This document shows positions 1 through 7,952 of a stretch of DNA of 64,000 nt, piece by piece. The notes beneath the pieces were generated by a model that was not told where the DNA came from, did not search any database, and saw only the letters and a list, made by a program, of their open reading frames with translations. This stretch comes from Caldithrix sp. (GTDB lineage Bacteria > Zhuqueibacterota > Zhuqueibacteria > Thermofontimicrobiales > Sulfurfontimicrobiaceae): NCBI GenBank assembly GCA_020722815.1, contig DYKB01000001.1:273112-337111 (forward strand), written 5' to 3'. A program made the translations under genes and the position numbers. Positions within the stretch are counted from its first letter, which is position 1, and each line of letters opens with the position of its first letter.

Positions 1-33
1 ATCTTGCCCAAAAAACCGAAGGGAGAGTAAAAC

Positions 34-450
34 ATGAAAGTTAAAACGTTGTTCGTTGAGGATGAGAGCCGGGGAGTTCAACCTTATTTCCGGGCTCTGG
101 AAGCGAAGGGATTTGACTGTGTTTTGGCAAGAAATGGAGATGAAGCAATCGACTTGCTGGCGAAGGACCATTTTGAATTGGTATTGATGGATGTAATGTT
201 TCCTTCCGGAAAAAATTTAGGTGATTCAACGCCATCAACGAAGTCCGGATTAAAATTCTTAGAAATGATTCGGCAAGGTCAAATTAAAAAAGAAATCGCG
301 AATATTGATGTCATTGTCCTTACGGCAGTTCTTGATGCACAAATCGAAGCTCAAATCAAAAAATTAGGTGTAGCGGTCTATTTAAAAAAACCTATCGCTT
401 ATCAAAAAGTTATTGAAGCCTTTTGTAAATTAAAAAATGTACCACTTTAA
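34..450 (+). CDS. Stand-alone response regulator receiver domain protein
   Basis: A 138-residue protein made only of a CheY-like receiver, so it probably passes phosphate or an allosteric signal to another protein and does not bind DNA itself. The acidic pocket is Glu9-Asp10-Glu11, the likely phospho-acceptor is Asp53 in LVLMDVMFP, the switch Thr lies in VIVLTA and the conserved Lys in LKKPI. A stretch of about 12 residues rich in Ser/Thr/Lys is inserted after the phosphorylation site, where the usual phosphorylation-site loop is short. A GGGAGAG ribosome site precedes the ATG. It ends 15 bases before the multi-GAF kinase and is probably co-transcribed with it. The first 33 bases of the window hold only this upstream region. 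Confidence 0.85.
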   Translation: MKVKTLFVEDESRGVQPYFRALEAKGFDCVLARNGDEAIDLLAKDHFELVLMDVMFPSGKNLGDSTPSTKSGLKFLEMIRQGQIKKEIANIDVIVLTAVLDAQIEAQIKKLGVAVYLKKPIAYQKVIEAFCKLKNVPL

Positions 451-465
451 TGGCTTGAATCGTAT

Positions 466-3213
466 ATGAGTACTAAAATTGAAAAATATCCTGAGCCGCT
501 CCATTTTCTTCTTCAGAACGGCTACAAATTATTCCTCACGAATTTAAATTTTCTGAATGTTTATGAAGCAATTGCAGAAATTTTTTTTGACTTTTTAGCA
601 GAATCTGAAATCTGTATTGTTTCGCTGGTTGAGCCGGGGCAGAATGATTTACGAGTTGTATGGAAAAAAGGAATTGGCTCGCTGTCTCATACGAATATTC
701 AGTTGGAAAATACGCTTTCAGGAAACGCCGTACAGGCGCGGCAACTAAAGTTTAGTAATAATAGTCTTCATCATTTTGATTATCTCAGCGATGAAGTTGC
801 GACCTTTCGAAATATTAAAAGTCAAATTTCAATTCCGCTCTTAAATGCGAATCAGGTAATGGCGGTTGTCAATTTATATTTATCGGACGAGCAGCTACTT
901 GACAATGATCATGAAAAGACTTTGCAAATTCTGGCCATGCAGTCAGCTTATGTAATTCAGCAGGTGAATCACCAATTAAATGAAAATAGTACCCTTCATG
1001 ATGTTGTACAGATTGATGAGTTTGCGAAAGCGCTATCCAATATTCTGGACGTCGATCTGCTTTTAAACAAAGTTTTGAACATTGCAAAAGTAATCTGTAA
1101 TGCCGATATTGTCAGTATTTGGTATCAAAATGTTACCACCCGAAAATGGGAACGAAAATATCTGGGAAATTTGAAGGATTCAACTGCGAAAGTACCTGAT
1201 ATACAACGGGGTGAGGGCATTATTGGTTATGTGTTTAAATCGAAAAGATCTTATTTAACAAATGATGTGACACAGGATCCGCTCTATTTCCACTCCTGGA
1301 AGACAACAAAATCCGAATTAACCATTCCACTCTTATTTTCCAATGAAGTCAAGGGCATTTTAAATATTGAAAGTTCCCGGATTCATGCTTTCTCAGTTCG
1401 GCATGAAAAAATGTTATCTTTACTGGCCAGTCAGGTGGCGATTGTACTTCGGGATGCTCAATTATCCAAGATTGCAGAGTCAAGAACCTGCCAGGTAATT
1501 GTTTTGAAGGAGATTAGCGAGGCTTTAAGCCATCAAAAAAGTCTGGATTCTGTTTTGGCCAAAATTGCGAAGGAGTGTTATCATCAGATTGGCGGCGGAA
1601 AAAGAACTGTTTATATGATGTTGATTGATAAGGTACGAAAGTTATTGGATGTAAAAGTTACCTACGGTAATTTAACGGAAGAAATTCCAAAAAATTTAAA
1701 GATAACTTTTTCGAACCGAAGCATCGTTTCTGCTGTTGCGCAATCCGGAGTAGAAAAAATTGTTAATGATGTAACGCAAGACCCGGATTATATGCAAGTC
1801 ATTTATGCTACCCGTTCAGAAATTTGTGTTCCGATACTTTTCAGAGATGAAGTGATTGGTGTTATTAATGTGGAAAGTGCAGAAACAGGGGCGTTTTCTG
1901 AAAAAGAACTGGAATTATTACGGAATTTTGCGGATCAAGCGGCACTGGCTATCAAAATTGCCGAGCTTTATGAAATCCGTCTCAAACAGCTTGAGGCCTT
2001 ACTTCATACGGGTAATAAAATCCGTTCAGGATTAAATGTTAATGAAACGCTGCAAACGATTGCAACAGAAGGATTAAATGCCATTGGACCTGAAAACCGG
2101 ATACTTTATATTCAAATTTATGATTCATTAAAAGATGAACTCGAAATAAAGTGTGTTGAAGGAATTCAAAATAAAAACAAGTATTTGGGAAAAAAAATTC
2201 CTGCCGAAGCTGGAATCTCCGGGTGGGTTTTTAAAAATCAGGAATCCTATTTATGCTCAGACGTTAAATCAGATGATAACTACTGTGAGCTTAATTCTGA
2301 TGTAAAATCGGAACTATGTATCCCCATTTTATTTCAGAATCAGGTGATTGGTTTAATAAATGTCGAAAGCTTGATTGAAAATGATTTTGGTCAAAATGAA
2401 ATTGAAATTCTGCAAGGATTGGCAAATCAGGCTGGGGTTGCCCTTCAAAATACACAGCTTAATGAAGAATTAATTCATATCCAATTAGAACTCACGCAAG
2501 CCTGGGATTCGATGATTTTGGGGGAAATTTTGAGTGGTTTGACCCATGATATCCGTTCGAATACCGCGCTGATTTCAGGCGAAATTCAGTGGATGCGCCG
2601 TTTGCTGGATAAAAAAGAATTAACCATTGGATCTTTGGGTGAATATCTGACCACGATTGATTTTTGTCTGGCTAAAATTGAAGAGATAACATCTGAGTTT
2701 AAAAAAAGAATTCACAAGCAAGCCCCTGAGTATATTCCTATTAATCTTGGGGATTTAATACGCAAAGTTATTTCATTGCTTTCCGGAAAGGCGCAACGTC
2801 ATCAAATTCATTTTGAAGTCGATTACAAAAATTTGAATTTCAAAGCCGAAGTTGATGAATTAAGAATTTTACGTGTATTTCAAAATATTTTGTTCAATGC
2901 GATTGATGCCATGCCAGGGGGTGGGCTGGTTCAAATTGTAGCAAAGAAATATCCGGATGATTTTGAAATCCAATTTATCGATAAAGGTCAGGGTATTTCT
3001 GCGGAGAATTTGTACCGGATCTGGGATAATTTTTTTACAACCAAAGAAAAAGGGACTGGATTGGGATTGGGAATATGTAAACGAATTATCCAGATGGAAC
3101 ATCATGGTTCAATTCAAATTCAAAGTACTGAAAATGTGGGAACAACCGTAATAATAAAATTACCATATCAACAAAAAAATAATAAATGTGGGGTGATAGA
3201 ATGGACTCTATAA
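466..3213 (+). CDS. Multi-GAF sensor histidine kinase (cytoplasmic)
   Basis: A 915-residue histidine kinase without a signal peptide or membrane segment, so it should sense a cytoplasmic cue or a partner. Four GAF-like domains follow one another (about residues 20-165, 185-330, 345-500 and 515-680). Each of the later ones repeats the V.ND/CSDV..D and (I/V)P(I/L)LF...V.G(I/V)(I/L)N(I/V)E signatures. The phospho-acceptor is His694 in LTHDIRSN. The ATPase domain has the N box NILFNAIDAM (about 806), the G1 box DKGQGIS and the G2 box GTGLGLGICKRI. The kinase core resembles the NtrB/AtoS type that usually pairs with sigma54 activators, and such an activator lies at 3651. It overlaps the next receiver gene by 13 bases. 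The ligand is not predictable. Confidence 0.9.
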   Translation: MSTKIEKYPEPLHFLLQNGYKLFLTNLNFLNVYEAIAEIFFDFLAESEICIVSLVEPGQNDLRVVWKKGIGSLSHTNIQLENTLSGNAVQARQLKFSNNSLHHFDYLSDEVATFRNIKSQISIPLLNANQVMAVVNLYLSDEQLLDNDHEKTLQILAMQSAYVIQQVNHQLNENSTLHDVVQIDEFAKALSNILDVDLLLNKVLNIAKVICNADIVSIWYQNVTTRKWERKYLGNLKDSTAKVPDIQRGEGIIGYVFKSKRSYLTNDVTQDPLYFHSWKTTKSELTIPLLFSNEVKGILNIESSRIHAFSVRHEKMLSLLASQVAIVLRDAQLSKIAESRTCQVIVLKEISEALSHQKSLDSVLAKIAKECYHQIGGGKRTVYMMLIDKVRKLLDVKVTYGNLTEEIPKNLKITFSNRSIVSAVAQSGVEKIVNDVTQDPDYMQVIYATRSEICVPILFRDEVIGVINVESAETGAFSEKELELLRNFADQAALAIKIAELYEIRLKQLEALLHTGNKIRSGLNVNETLQTIATEGLNAIGPENRILYIQIYDSLKDELEIKCVEGIQNKNKYLGKKIPAEAGISGWVFKNQESYLCSDVKSDDNYCELNSDVKSELCIPILFQNQVIGLINVESLIENDFGQNEIEILQGLANQAGVALQNTQLNEELIHIQLELTQAWDSMILGEILSGLTHDIRSNTALISGEIQWMRRLLDKKELTIGSLGEYLTTIDFCLAKIEEITSEFKKRIHKQAPEYIPINLGDLIRKVISLLSGKAQRHQIHFEVDYKNLNFKAEVDELRILRVFQNILFNAIDAMPGGGLVQIVAKKYPDDFEIQFIDKGQGISAENLYRIWDNFFTTKEKGTGLGLGICKRIIQMEHHGSIQIQSTENVGTTVIIKLPYQQKNNKCGVIEWTL

Positions 3214-3593
3214 AGGGGAAAAAATTTCTTATCATTAATGATGATCCAAAATTAAGCGCCCAAATGGAGCGCTGGCTGGCAGTTGAAGGGGGGATTATTA
3301 CCAAAACGCTGACGGGTGAAGAAGGTGTTGGATTGGTTAAAAAAAATTGTTATGATTTAGTACTTTTAGATTATAATTTAAAGAAGGAAAAGAGCGGCAC
3401 CAAATACGCCAATGACTTTATTCCTTCAATTAATCAAGAAAATCCGTATTGCCCGATAGTGGTGACTTCGGCGACTGATGAAAAAATTCCTAATTTATCA
3501 TCCCGGGTTTCCCGGACTTTATTTGTGAATCGTCAATTCTGGAATGAATTTATTCCAACGCTGGAAGATGTTTTAAAAAACAAGTTGATTTAA
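3201..3593 (+). CDS. Response regulator receiver domain protein (atypical)
   Basis: A 130-residue single receiver domain. I place the start at the ATG at 3201 because GGGGTGAT lies just upstream; an ATG 15 bases earlier would put this site inside the gene. The acidic pair Asp14-Asp15 and the phospho-acceptor Asp57 (LVLLDYNL) are present, and the switch residue is Ser/Thr in VVTSAT. The lysine normally found near the end of strand 5 (KP motif) appears to be missing: the corresponding stretch reads TLFVNRQFW. Phosphorylation chemistry may therefore be altered. The gene overlaps the kinase by 13 bases, so the two are translationally linked, and the NtrC-type activator follows. Confidence 0.8.
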   Translation: MDSIKGKKFLIINDDPKLSAQMERWLAVEGGIITKTLTGEEGVGLVKKNCYDLVLLDYNLKKEKSGTKYANDFIPSINQENPYCPIVVTSATDEKIPNLSSRVSRTLFVNRQFWNEFIPTLEDVLKNKLI

Positions 3594-3650
3594 GTAAAAT
3601 TATTTCAGTGCGTTATAGTTTCTCAATAAATTCGATAGGGGAGTTCCTAA

Positions 3651-5045
3651 ATGAAATTTTCCAAAATTCTGATTGTTGATGATGAAAAAATTTCAAGAGA
3701 ACAAATAAAGCGATGGCTAAGAACAGAAAATTATGATTCGGACGAGGCTGAAAATGGTGAAAATGCATTAACTAAAGTAGCAAAAGGAAATTATAGCGTT
3801 GTTTTATTGGACGTTAAATTACCAGATATTAGTGGTTTCGATGTTTTAAAGCAGATAAAACATCATTATCCTGATACGTGTGTTATAATTTTTACTGCTT
3901 ATGGTGATACAGAAATTACGAAACGCGCTTTACGTGAAGGTGCCGATGATTTTTTTGATAAACCCATAGATTATGAACTGTTATTACCGAAGATTGAATC
4001 AGCAATTGAAAATTTTAAATTACGACGGGACAAAATTACTAAAAAACAGGAAGAAATTAAACAGTTTAGCTTTGAAAATATTATTGGTCAAAGTCCTAAA
4101 ATGTGGGATATTTTTAATAAAATAAAAAAAGTTGCCCAAAGTGATAGCACAATTTTAATTCTTGGAGAAAGTGGAACAGGAAAAGAGTTGATTGCTTCCG
4201 CAATTCATCACAATAGTTTGCGCGCTGATAAAAAATTTGTAGTTTTTAATTGTGCCGCAGTTGTTGAAACAATAGTTTCAAGTGACCTTTTTGGGCATGA
4301 GAGAGGTGCGTTTACGGATGCTCATGAACGAAAGTTGGGGAAATTAGAACACGCAAATAACGGGACTATTTTTTTTGATGAAATTGCGGAATTATCACAA
4401 CAAGTTCAAACTAAATTTTTACGATTTCTTCAGGAAAGAAAATTTGAACGCTTGGGGGGAAATGAAACTCTTGAAGTCGATGTTCGGGTACTGGCCGCGA
4501 CAAACAAAGATCTGGAAAAACTCATGAATGAAGAAAAATTTCGTAATGATCTCTATTTTCGTCTAAATGTTTTTCCAATCCAACTCCCCCCTCTCCGTGA
4601 AAGGAAAGAGGATATACCATTATTAGTTGAACATATAATCCAAAAAAGTAATTCTAAATTAAAAAGGAACATATTGGGAATCAAGGAAGATGCCTTGGAT
4701 TTTTTAATGGATTATCACTTTCCCGGAAATATTCGGGAATTAGAAAATATTATCGAACGTGCAGTACTTCTCGCCGAAGGAGAATTTTTGACTATTGAAA
4801 ATCTACCATCGAATCTAGGAAATCGTCAAACGAAAGTCACTTCCATTTATTTTACTTTGCCCCACGCGCAGGCAAAAGAAGCCTTTGAAAAAGATTATAT
4901 TGAGCAGGTCTTAAAAAATCATAATGGCAATATTTCTCAGGCGTGTAAATTTGCAGGTATGGACCGCACCAACTTCAAAGATAAAATGAAAAAATATGGC
5001 ATCTCCCGACCGAAAAGTGGGAATCAGGATGTCGATGAAGATTAG
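3651..5045 (+). CDS. Sigma54-dependent response regulator, NtrC family
   Basis: A 464-residue transcription activator with all three classic domains: receiver (1-120, phospho-acceptor Asp54, Thr in IFTAYGD, Lys in DKPI), AAA+ sigma54-interaction domain (about 140-375) and a C-terminal Fis-type helix-turn-helix (about 415-455, ISQACKFAGMDRTNFKDKM). Walker A is GESGTGKE (about 172-179), Walker B is GTIFFDEI, and the arginine-finger region FRNDLYFRL is present. The sigma54-contact loop reads GAFTDA (219-224), not the commoner GAFTGA. Being directly downstream of the multi-GAF kinase, it is the likely output of that pathway. GGGGAG lies 8 bases before the ATG. No clear -24/-12 promoter was recognised in the window. 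Confidence 0.93.
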   Translation: MKFSKILIVDDEKISREQIKRWLRTENYDSDEAENGENALTKVAKGNYSVVLLDVKLPDISGFDVLKQIKHHYPDTCVIIFTAYGDTEITKRALREGADDFFDKPIDYELLLPKIESAIENFKLRRDKITKKQEEIKQFSFENIIGQSPKMWDIFNKIKKVAQSDSTILILGESGTGKELIASAIHHNSLRADKKFVVFNCAAVVETIVSSDLFGHERGAFTDAHERKLGKLEHANNGTIFFDEIAELSQQVQTKFLRFLQERKFERLGGNETLEVDVRVLAATNKDLEKLMNEEKFRNDLYFRLNVFPIQLPPLRERKEDIPLLVEHIIQKSNSKLKRNILGIKEDALDFLMDYHFPGNIRELENIIERAVLLAEGEFLTIENLPSNLGNRQTKVTSIYFTLPHAQAKEAFEKDYIEQVLKNHNGNISQACKFAGMDRTNFKDKMKKYGISRPKSGNQDVDED

Positions 5046-5049
5046 AATA

Positions 5050-5748
5050 TTATTTTTGATTCACTGTTAATCTAAATCCTTTTCCATGAACATTGGTAAT
5101 TTCTATTCGGCCATCTTTTTTTAGATATTTTCTTAATTTTGAAATATAAACATCCATACTGCGGGCGTTGAAAAAACTATCATCCCCCCAAATGAGATTT
5201 AAAGCCACTTCCCGCTCCAGAATCTGATTTTGATGTAAACAAAGTAAGCGTAATAGTGTTGATTCTTTATCAGTCAGCTTTTGCCCGTGGTCATTTATTT
5301 TTAAAAGCCGGCGCTCAAAATCAAATGAATAATTTCCAATTGCAAAAATATTTTCCGTTGGAACTGGATCCCGATTTTTTTGTACTCGTTTTAACACAGC
5401 CTGAATACGTAAAATTAGTTCTTCCATACTAAATGGCTTGGAAATATAATCATCTCCGCCGATTTTAAAGCCTTCAATCCGATCTTCTTTCAACGATTTG
5501 GCGGTGAGGAAAATCAGCGGGATATCCTGATTGATTTTTCGAATTTCACGCGCCAGTGAAAAGCCATCTTTTTGGGGAAGCATCACATCGATGCGGCATA
5601 AATCGAATTGCCCGGATAAAAAGGTAGCATGTCCCGCCTCGCCGTCTTCACAACGTGTCACCAGAAAATTTTGCAGTTCCAGGGCTTCCTGAAGAATAAA
5701 TCCCAGATTGGGATCGTCCTCAATGAGGAGTATTTTATATTTTCCCAT
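5050..5748 (-). CDS. OmpR/PhoB-family response regulator
   Basis: A 232-residue two-domain regulator: receiver (Glu10-Asp11-Asp12 pocket, phospho-acceptor Asp54 in IDVMLP, Thr in FLTA, Lys in ISKPFSM) and a C-terminal winged helix of the OmpR type (about 135-230, ending in VHGKGFRLTV). I start it at MGKYKILLIEDD (ATG complement at 5746-5748). In-frame upstream ATGs would add up to 27 residues encoded by a dispersed repeat, which is unlikely to be real protein. On the minus strand it follows the remnant of a histidine kinase (5994-6240), so its original partner kinase has probably been destroyed and the regulator is now an orphan (inference). Confidence 0.88.
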   Translation of the reverse strand: MGKYKILLIEDDPNLGFILQEALELQNFLVTRCEDGEAGHATFLSGQFDLCRIDVMLPQKDGFSLAREIRKINQDIPLIFLTAKSLKEDRIEGFKIGGDDYISKPFSMEELILRIQAVLKRVQKNRDPVPTENIFAIGNYSFDFERRLLKINDHGQKLTDKESTLLRLLCLHQNQILEREVALNLIWGDDSFFNARSMDVYISKLRKYLKKDGRIEITNVHGKGFRLTVNQK

Positions 5749-5780
5749 CGTATTTAGCTCGTTTATCATTATAAATTTTT

Positions 5781-5808
5781 GCCACGAAAGCACAAAGACA
5801 CGCAGAAA
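5781..5808. repeat. Degenerate dispersed repeat (CACGAAAGCACAAAGACACG type)
   Basis: Short A/C-rich periodic motif, GCCACGAAAGCACAAAGA then CACGC, of the same family as the clearer element at 63761-63848. It lies immediately upstream of the OmpR-type regulator. Such motifs are widespread in intergenic DNA of environmental bacteria; no function is evident here. Confidence 0.5.
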
Positions 5809-5845
5809 ATGATAAGTTTTTATAATCAATCACGGAGTAAAAAAT

Positions 5846-5947
5846 GACAGGATAACAGGATTTACAGGATTAGACTTTATTTTTAACCGATAGAATTGAG
5901 ATGATGATATGTATTTTCCCTGTTCATCCATTAAATCCTGTTTAACC
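5846..5947. repeat. Inverted dispersed repeat (ACAGGATTTACAGGATT type)
   Basis: The left arm (5846-5871) repeats the unit ACAGGATT three times; the right arm (5921-5947) carries the reverse complement, ending in AAATCCTGTTTAACC. The roughly 50 bases between the arms show nothing recognisable. The element sits between the OmpR-type regulator and the kinase remnant that was probably once cotranscribed with it, and it could fold into a long imperfect hairpin. It belongs to a repeat family common in intergenic DNA of uncultured bacteria. Confidence 0.6.
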
Positions 5948-5993
5948 TATCATGAAATTGAATAGCCTTACTCAATTCATCTATATAAATTGG

Positions 5994-6240
5994 TTAATTT
6001 TTCTGAGTATAAGGTAAACTAATAATAAATTTGGTTCCCTTCCCAAATTTGCTGGTTAACCGTATACTCCCCTGATGAGCCTCAACAATCAGTTTGACAT
6101 AGCTTAATCCCAGACCGAAACCTTTTACATCGTGCACATTCCCGGTTGGAACCCGATAATATTTTTCAAAAACACGCTTTTGATCTTCCGGTTGAATTCC
6201 GATGCCGTTATCTTTGATGCTGAGTTGAAATTGCTTTTTA
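5994..6240 (-). pseudogene. Histidine kinase C-terminal remnant (ATPase half only)
   Basis: Only the last 80 or so residues of a sensor kinase survive: the G1 box IKDNGIGI, the F box EKYYRVP and the G2 box [16 protein letters not shown], ending in [10 protein letters not shown]. The dimerisation domain with the phospho-acceptor His, the N box and the whole sensor part are absent. The minus-strand frame stays open up to 6428, but beyond about 6240 it does not resemble a kinase. That stretch is the antisense of a recognisable plus-strand coding sequence (see 6241-6986), so I end the remnant at the junction. It cannot encode an active kinase. Homologues of this type belong to Bacteroidetes-style HK-OmpR pairs. 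Confidence 0.75.
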
Positions 6241-6986
6241 GTGGTAAGACCAATACTTTTAAATTGGAGGTGGTCAATTTGCCACGTCAAATTAATTGAT
6301 ATTTTATTGATCCAGCTAATCAGGCGCGACTTAGTCAATTTAAATTTACTGAACAGACCAATACCCGACGTGCAGCATTGCAGGTCTTCCTGCCGGATCG
6401 GCCTGCGGAAGAAGTAATGAATGATCAAACGATTCCATTCTATGTGTTAATCATTCCTCAGGAGAAGGTGGCAGAATTGGGTGATTTACAAACGAAAATT
6501 TGGAGTCTGGACGAAATCCAAAATTTCAATGTGGGATTTGTTCGCCTGGAATTAGTCACCTGCGGTGTTGGTAAATTATTGGTTCGTGCCCCGCAACTCT
6601 TCCATTCGATTAAACCGGCTGAAGTCGTTCAAATGCGAATTGATATCATCAATGAAGGCAGCCGACGGTTGGATAATGTGGAAATTAAGCTCGATATGCC
6701 ACTGAACTGGAAAAAGCAAATCGAGCCCCAATTAATACCGGCACTTGCCATTGGCGAGGAAAAAATTGTGCAACTCACTTTCATTTCCCCGGAAGATGTG
6801 GGTGTTGGTCGCTATGAGTTACGAATCCGTTCCTCCTCTTTTTCTGAAAATCAGGCGGTAAACGGCGAGGACAAAATTGTGACCGTCGAAATTCAGCCCG
6901 AAACTAATATATGGGGGACATTGATACTCATTCTTTTAATTTTGGGGATTATTATTGGAATCGTAATCTTTGGAATTCGCCTTTGA
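6241..6986 (+). pseudogene. Truncated NEW3-domain membrane protein (ABC-associated)
   Basis: From about 6243 the plus strand reads as the C-terminal part of a protein with NEW3-like beta-sandwich repeats (LRIRSSSF, IDIINEGSRRLDNVEIKL, PLNWKKQ) and one C-terminal membrane helix (about 22 residues rich in Ile/Leu/Gly ending FGIRL). Coding resemblance extends upstream of the only available late start (TTG at 6378, ATG at 6418), through [12 protein letters not shown], an in-frame TGA at 6297-6299, and [13 protein letters not shown]. The gene is therefore both cut at its 5' end and interrupted by a stop codon. NEW3 proteins of this kind commonly precede ABC-2 exporter genes, as here. A short 200-residue product from 6378 might still be made. 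Confidence 0.7.
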
Positions 6987-7151
6987 CGACGATGAACTGA
7001 TAAACAGGTAAATTTGATTTTTTGACAAAGAGTTCTCAGCGGGCGAAGAGAAAAACTTACCGAAAAGTGATGAAGCGATTGGCAAGAATGTCTCTCTGTT
7101 CTCTTTTCCGCTTTGTTATTTTAACTTTTTTAAAATTAAAATGAGGCAAAA

Positions 7152-7934
7152 ATGGATGATCAATCAGTCTTGGTTCAATCAGAATCTCATGCGATACCTG
7201 CAAATAGTCCGATGTTGGAGGCGTTCAATTTAACGAAACGTTATTCAGATGGCGTTTTGGCATTGGATCATATTAATTTTACGGTTTTTCCCGGTCAAAT
7301 TTATTCCATGCTTGGGGCAAATGGTGCCGGCAAGACAACGACCATCAATCTATTTCTCAATTTTATCGAGCCGACAGATGGAGAAGCACGAATTAATGGC
7401 ATTGTGACACATCAGGAACCTTTAAAGGCGAAAAGTTAGGTTGCTTACGTATCTGAAAATGTAATGCTTTATCGAAATTTTACGGTTATTCAGAATTTTG
7501 ACTATTTCGCCCGCCTGGGTGGAAAAACGAATTATTCATATAATGATTATGGTCAGGTTTTAGAGCGCGTGGGATTGCAAAAAGAGTTTTTTAATAAAAA
7601 AGTTAAAGATTTCTCCAAAGGGATGATTCAAAAATGCGGAATTGCGGTGGCAATTTTAAAAGATGCGCCGGCGATTTTGCTGGATGAACCAACTTCGGGT
7701 CTGGATCCAAAGGCCGGTTTCGAATTTATCCAGTTGCTGGAAGCGCTCAGGGATGAGGGGAAAGCGATTTTGATGTCTACGCATGACATTTTTCGGGCGA
7801 AAACCGTTGCAGATGTGATCGGAATTATGAAAGATGGGCGGCTGGTGATGCAAAAATCACAGGATGAGCTGCAGGGTGAAAATATCGAAAAAATTTATCT
7901 GGATTTTATGTCGGGAGCCGCGAATCATGCTTAA
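7152..7934 (+). pseudogene. ABC exporter ATP-binding protein with in-frame TAG
   Basis: Encodes a full ABC ATPase of about 260 residues if the TAG at 7437-7439 is read through. Before the stop lies Walker A, GANGAGKT (residues 55-62). After it, in the same frame, come VAYVSENVML (the Q-loop equivalent), the signature FSKGMIQK, Walker B AILLDEPTSGLDP and the H-loop STHD. Both halves are needed for ATP hydrolysis and neither works alone. A restart at the ATG at 7464 would lack the Walker A. TAG ends normal genes elsewhere in this window (for example at 5045), so general recoding of TAG is unlikely. It would have powered the two permeases that follow, probably together with the NEW3 protein. Confidence 0.8.
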
Positions 7935-7952
7935 AATTTTGGAGAAATAACC

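Noticed and set aside
6383..6408. Near-palindrome CTTCCTGCCGGAT...GCGGAAG as a REP-like element at the breakpoint
   Set aside because: It lies inside NEW3-like coding sequence ([11 protein letters not shown]) and well to the right of the real junction near 6240.
6241..6428. N-terminal 60 or so residues of the open kinase frame on the minus strand
   Set aside because: They show no kinase motif and are antisense to better-supported NEW3 coding sequence.
7437..7439. TAG read as an amino acid (recoded genetic code)
   Set aside because: TAG terminates other intact genes in the window, for example the sigma54 activator at 5045, and only this gene would need it.
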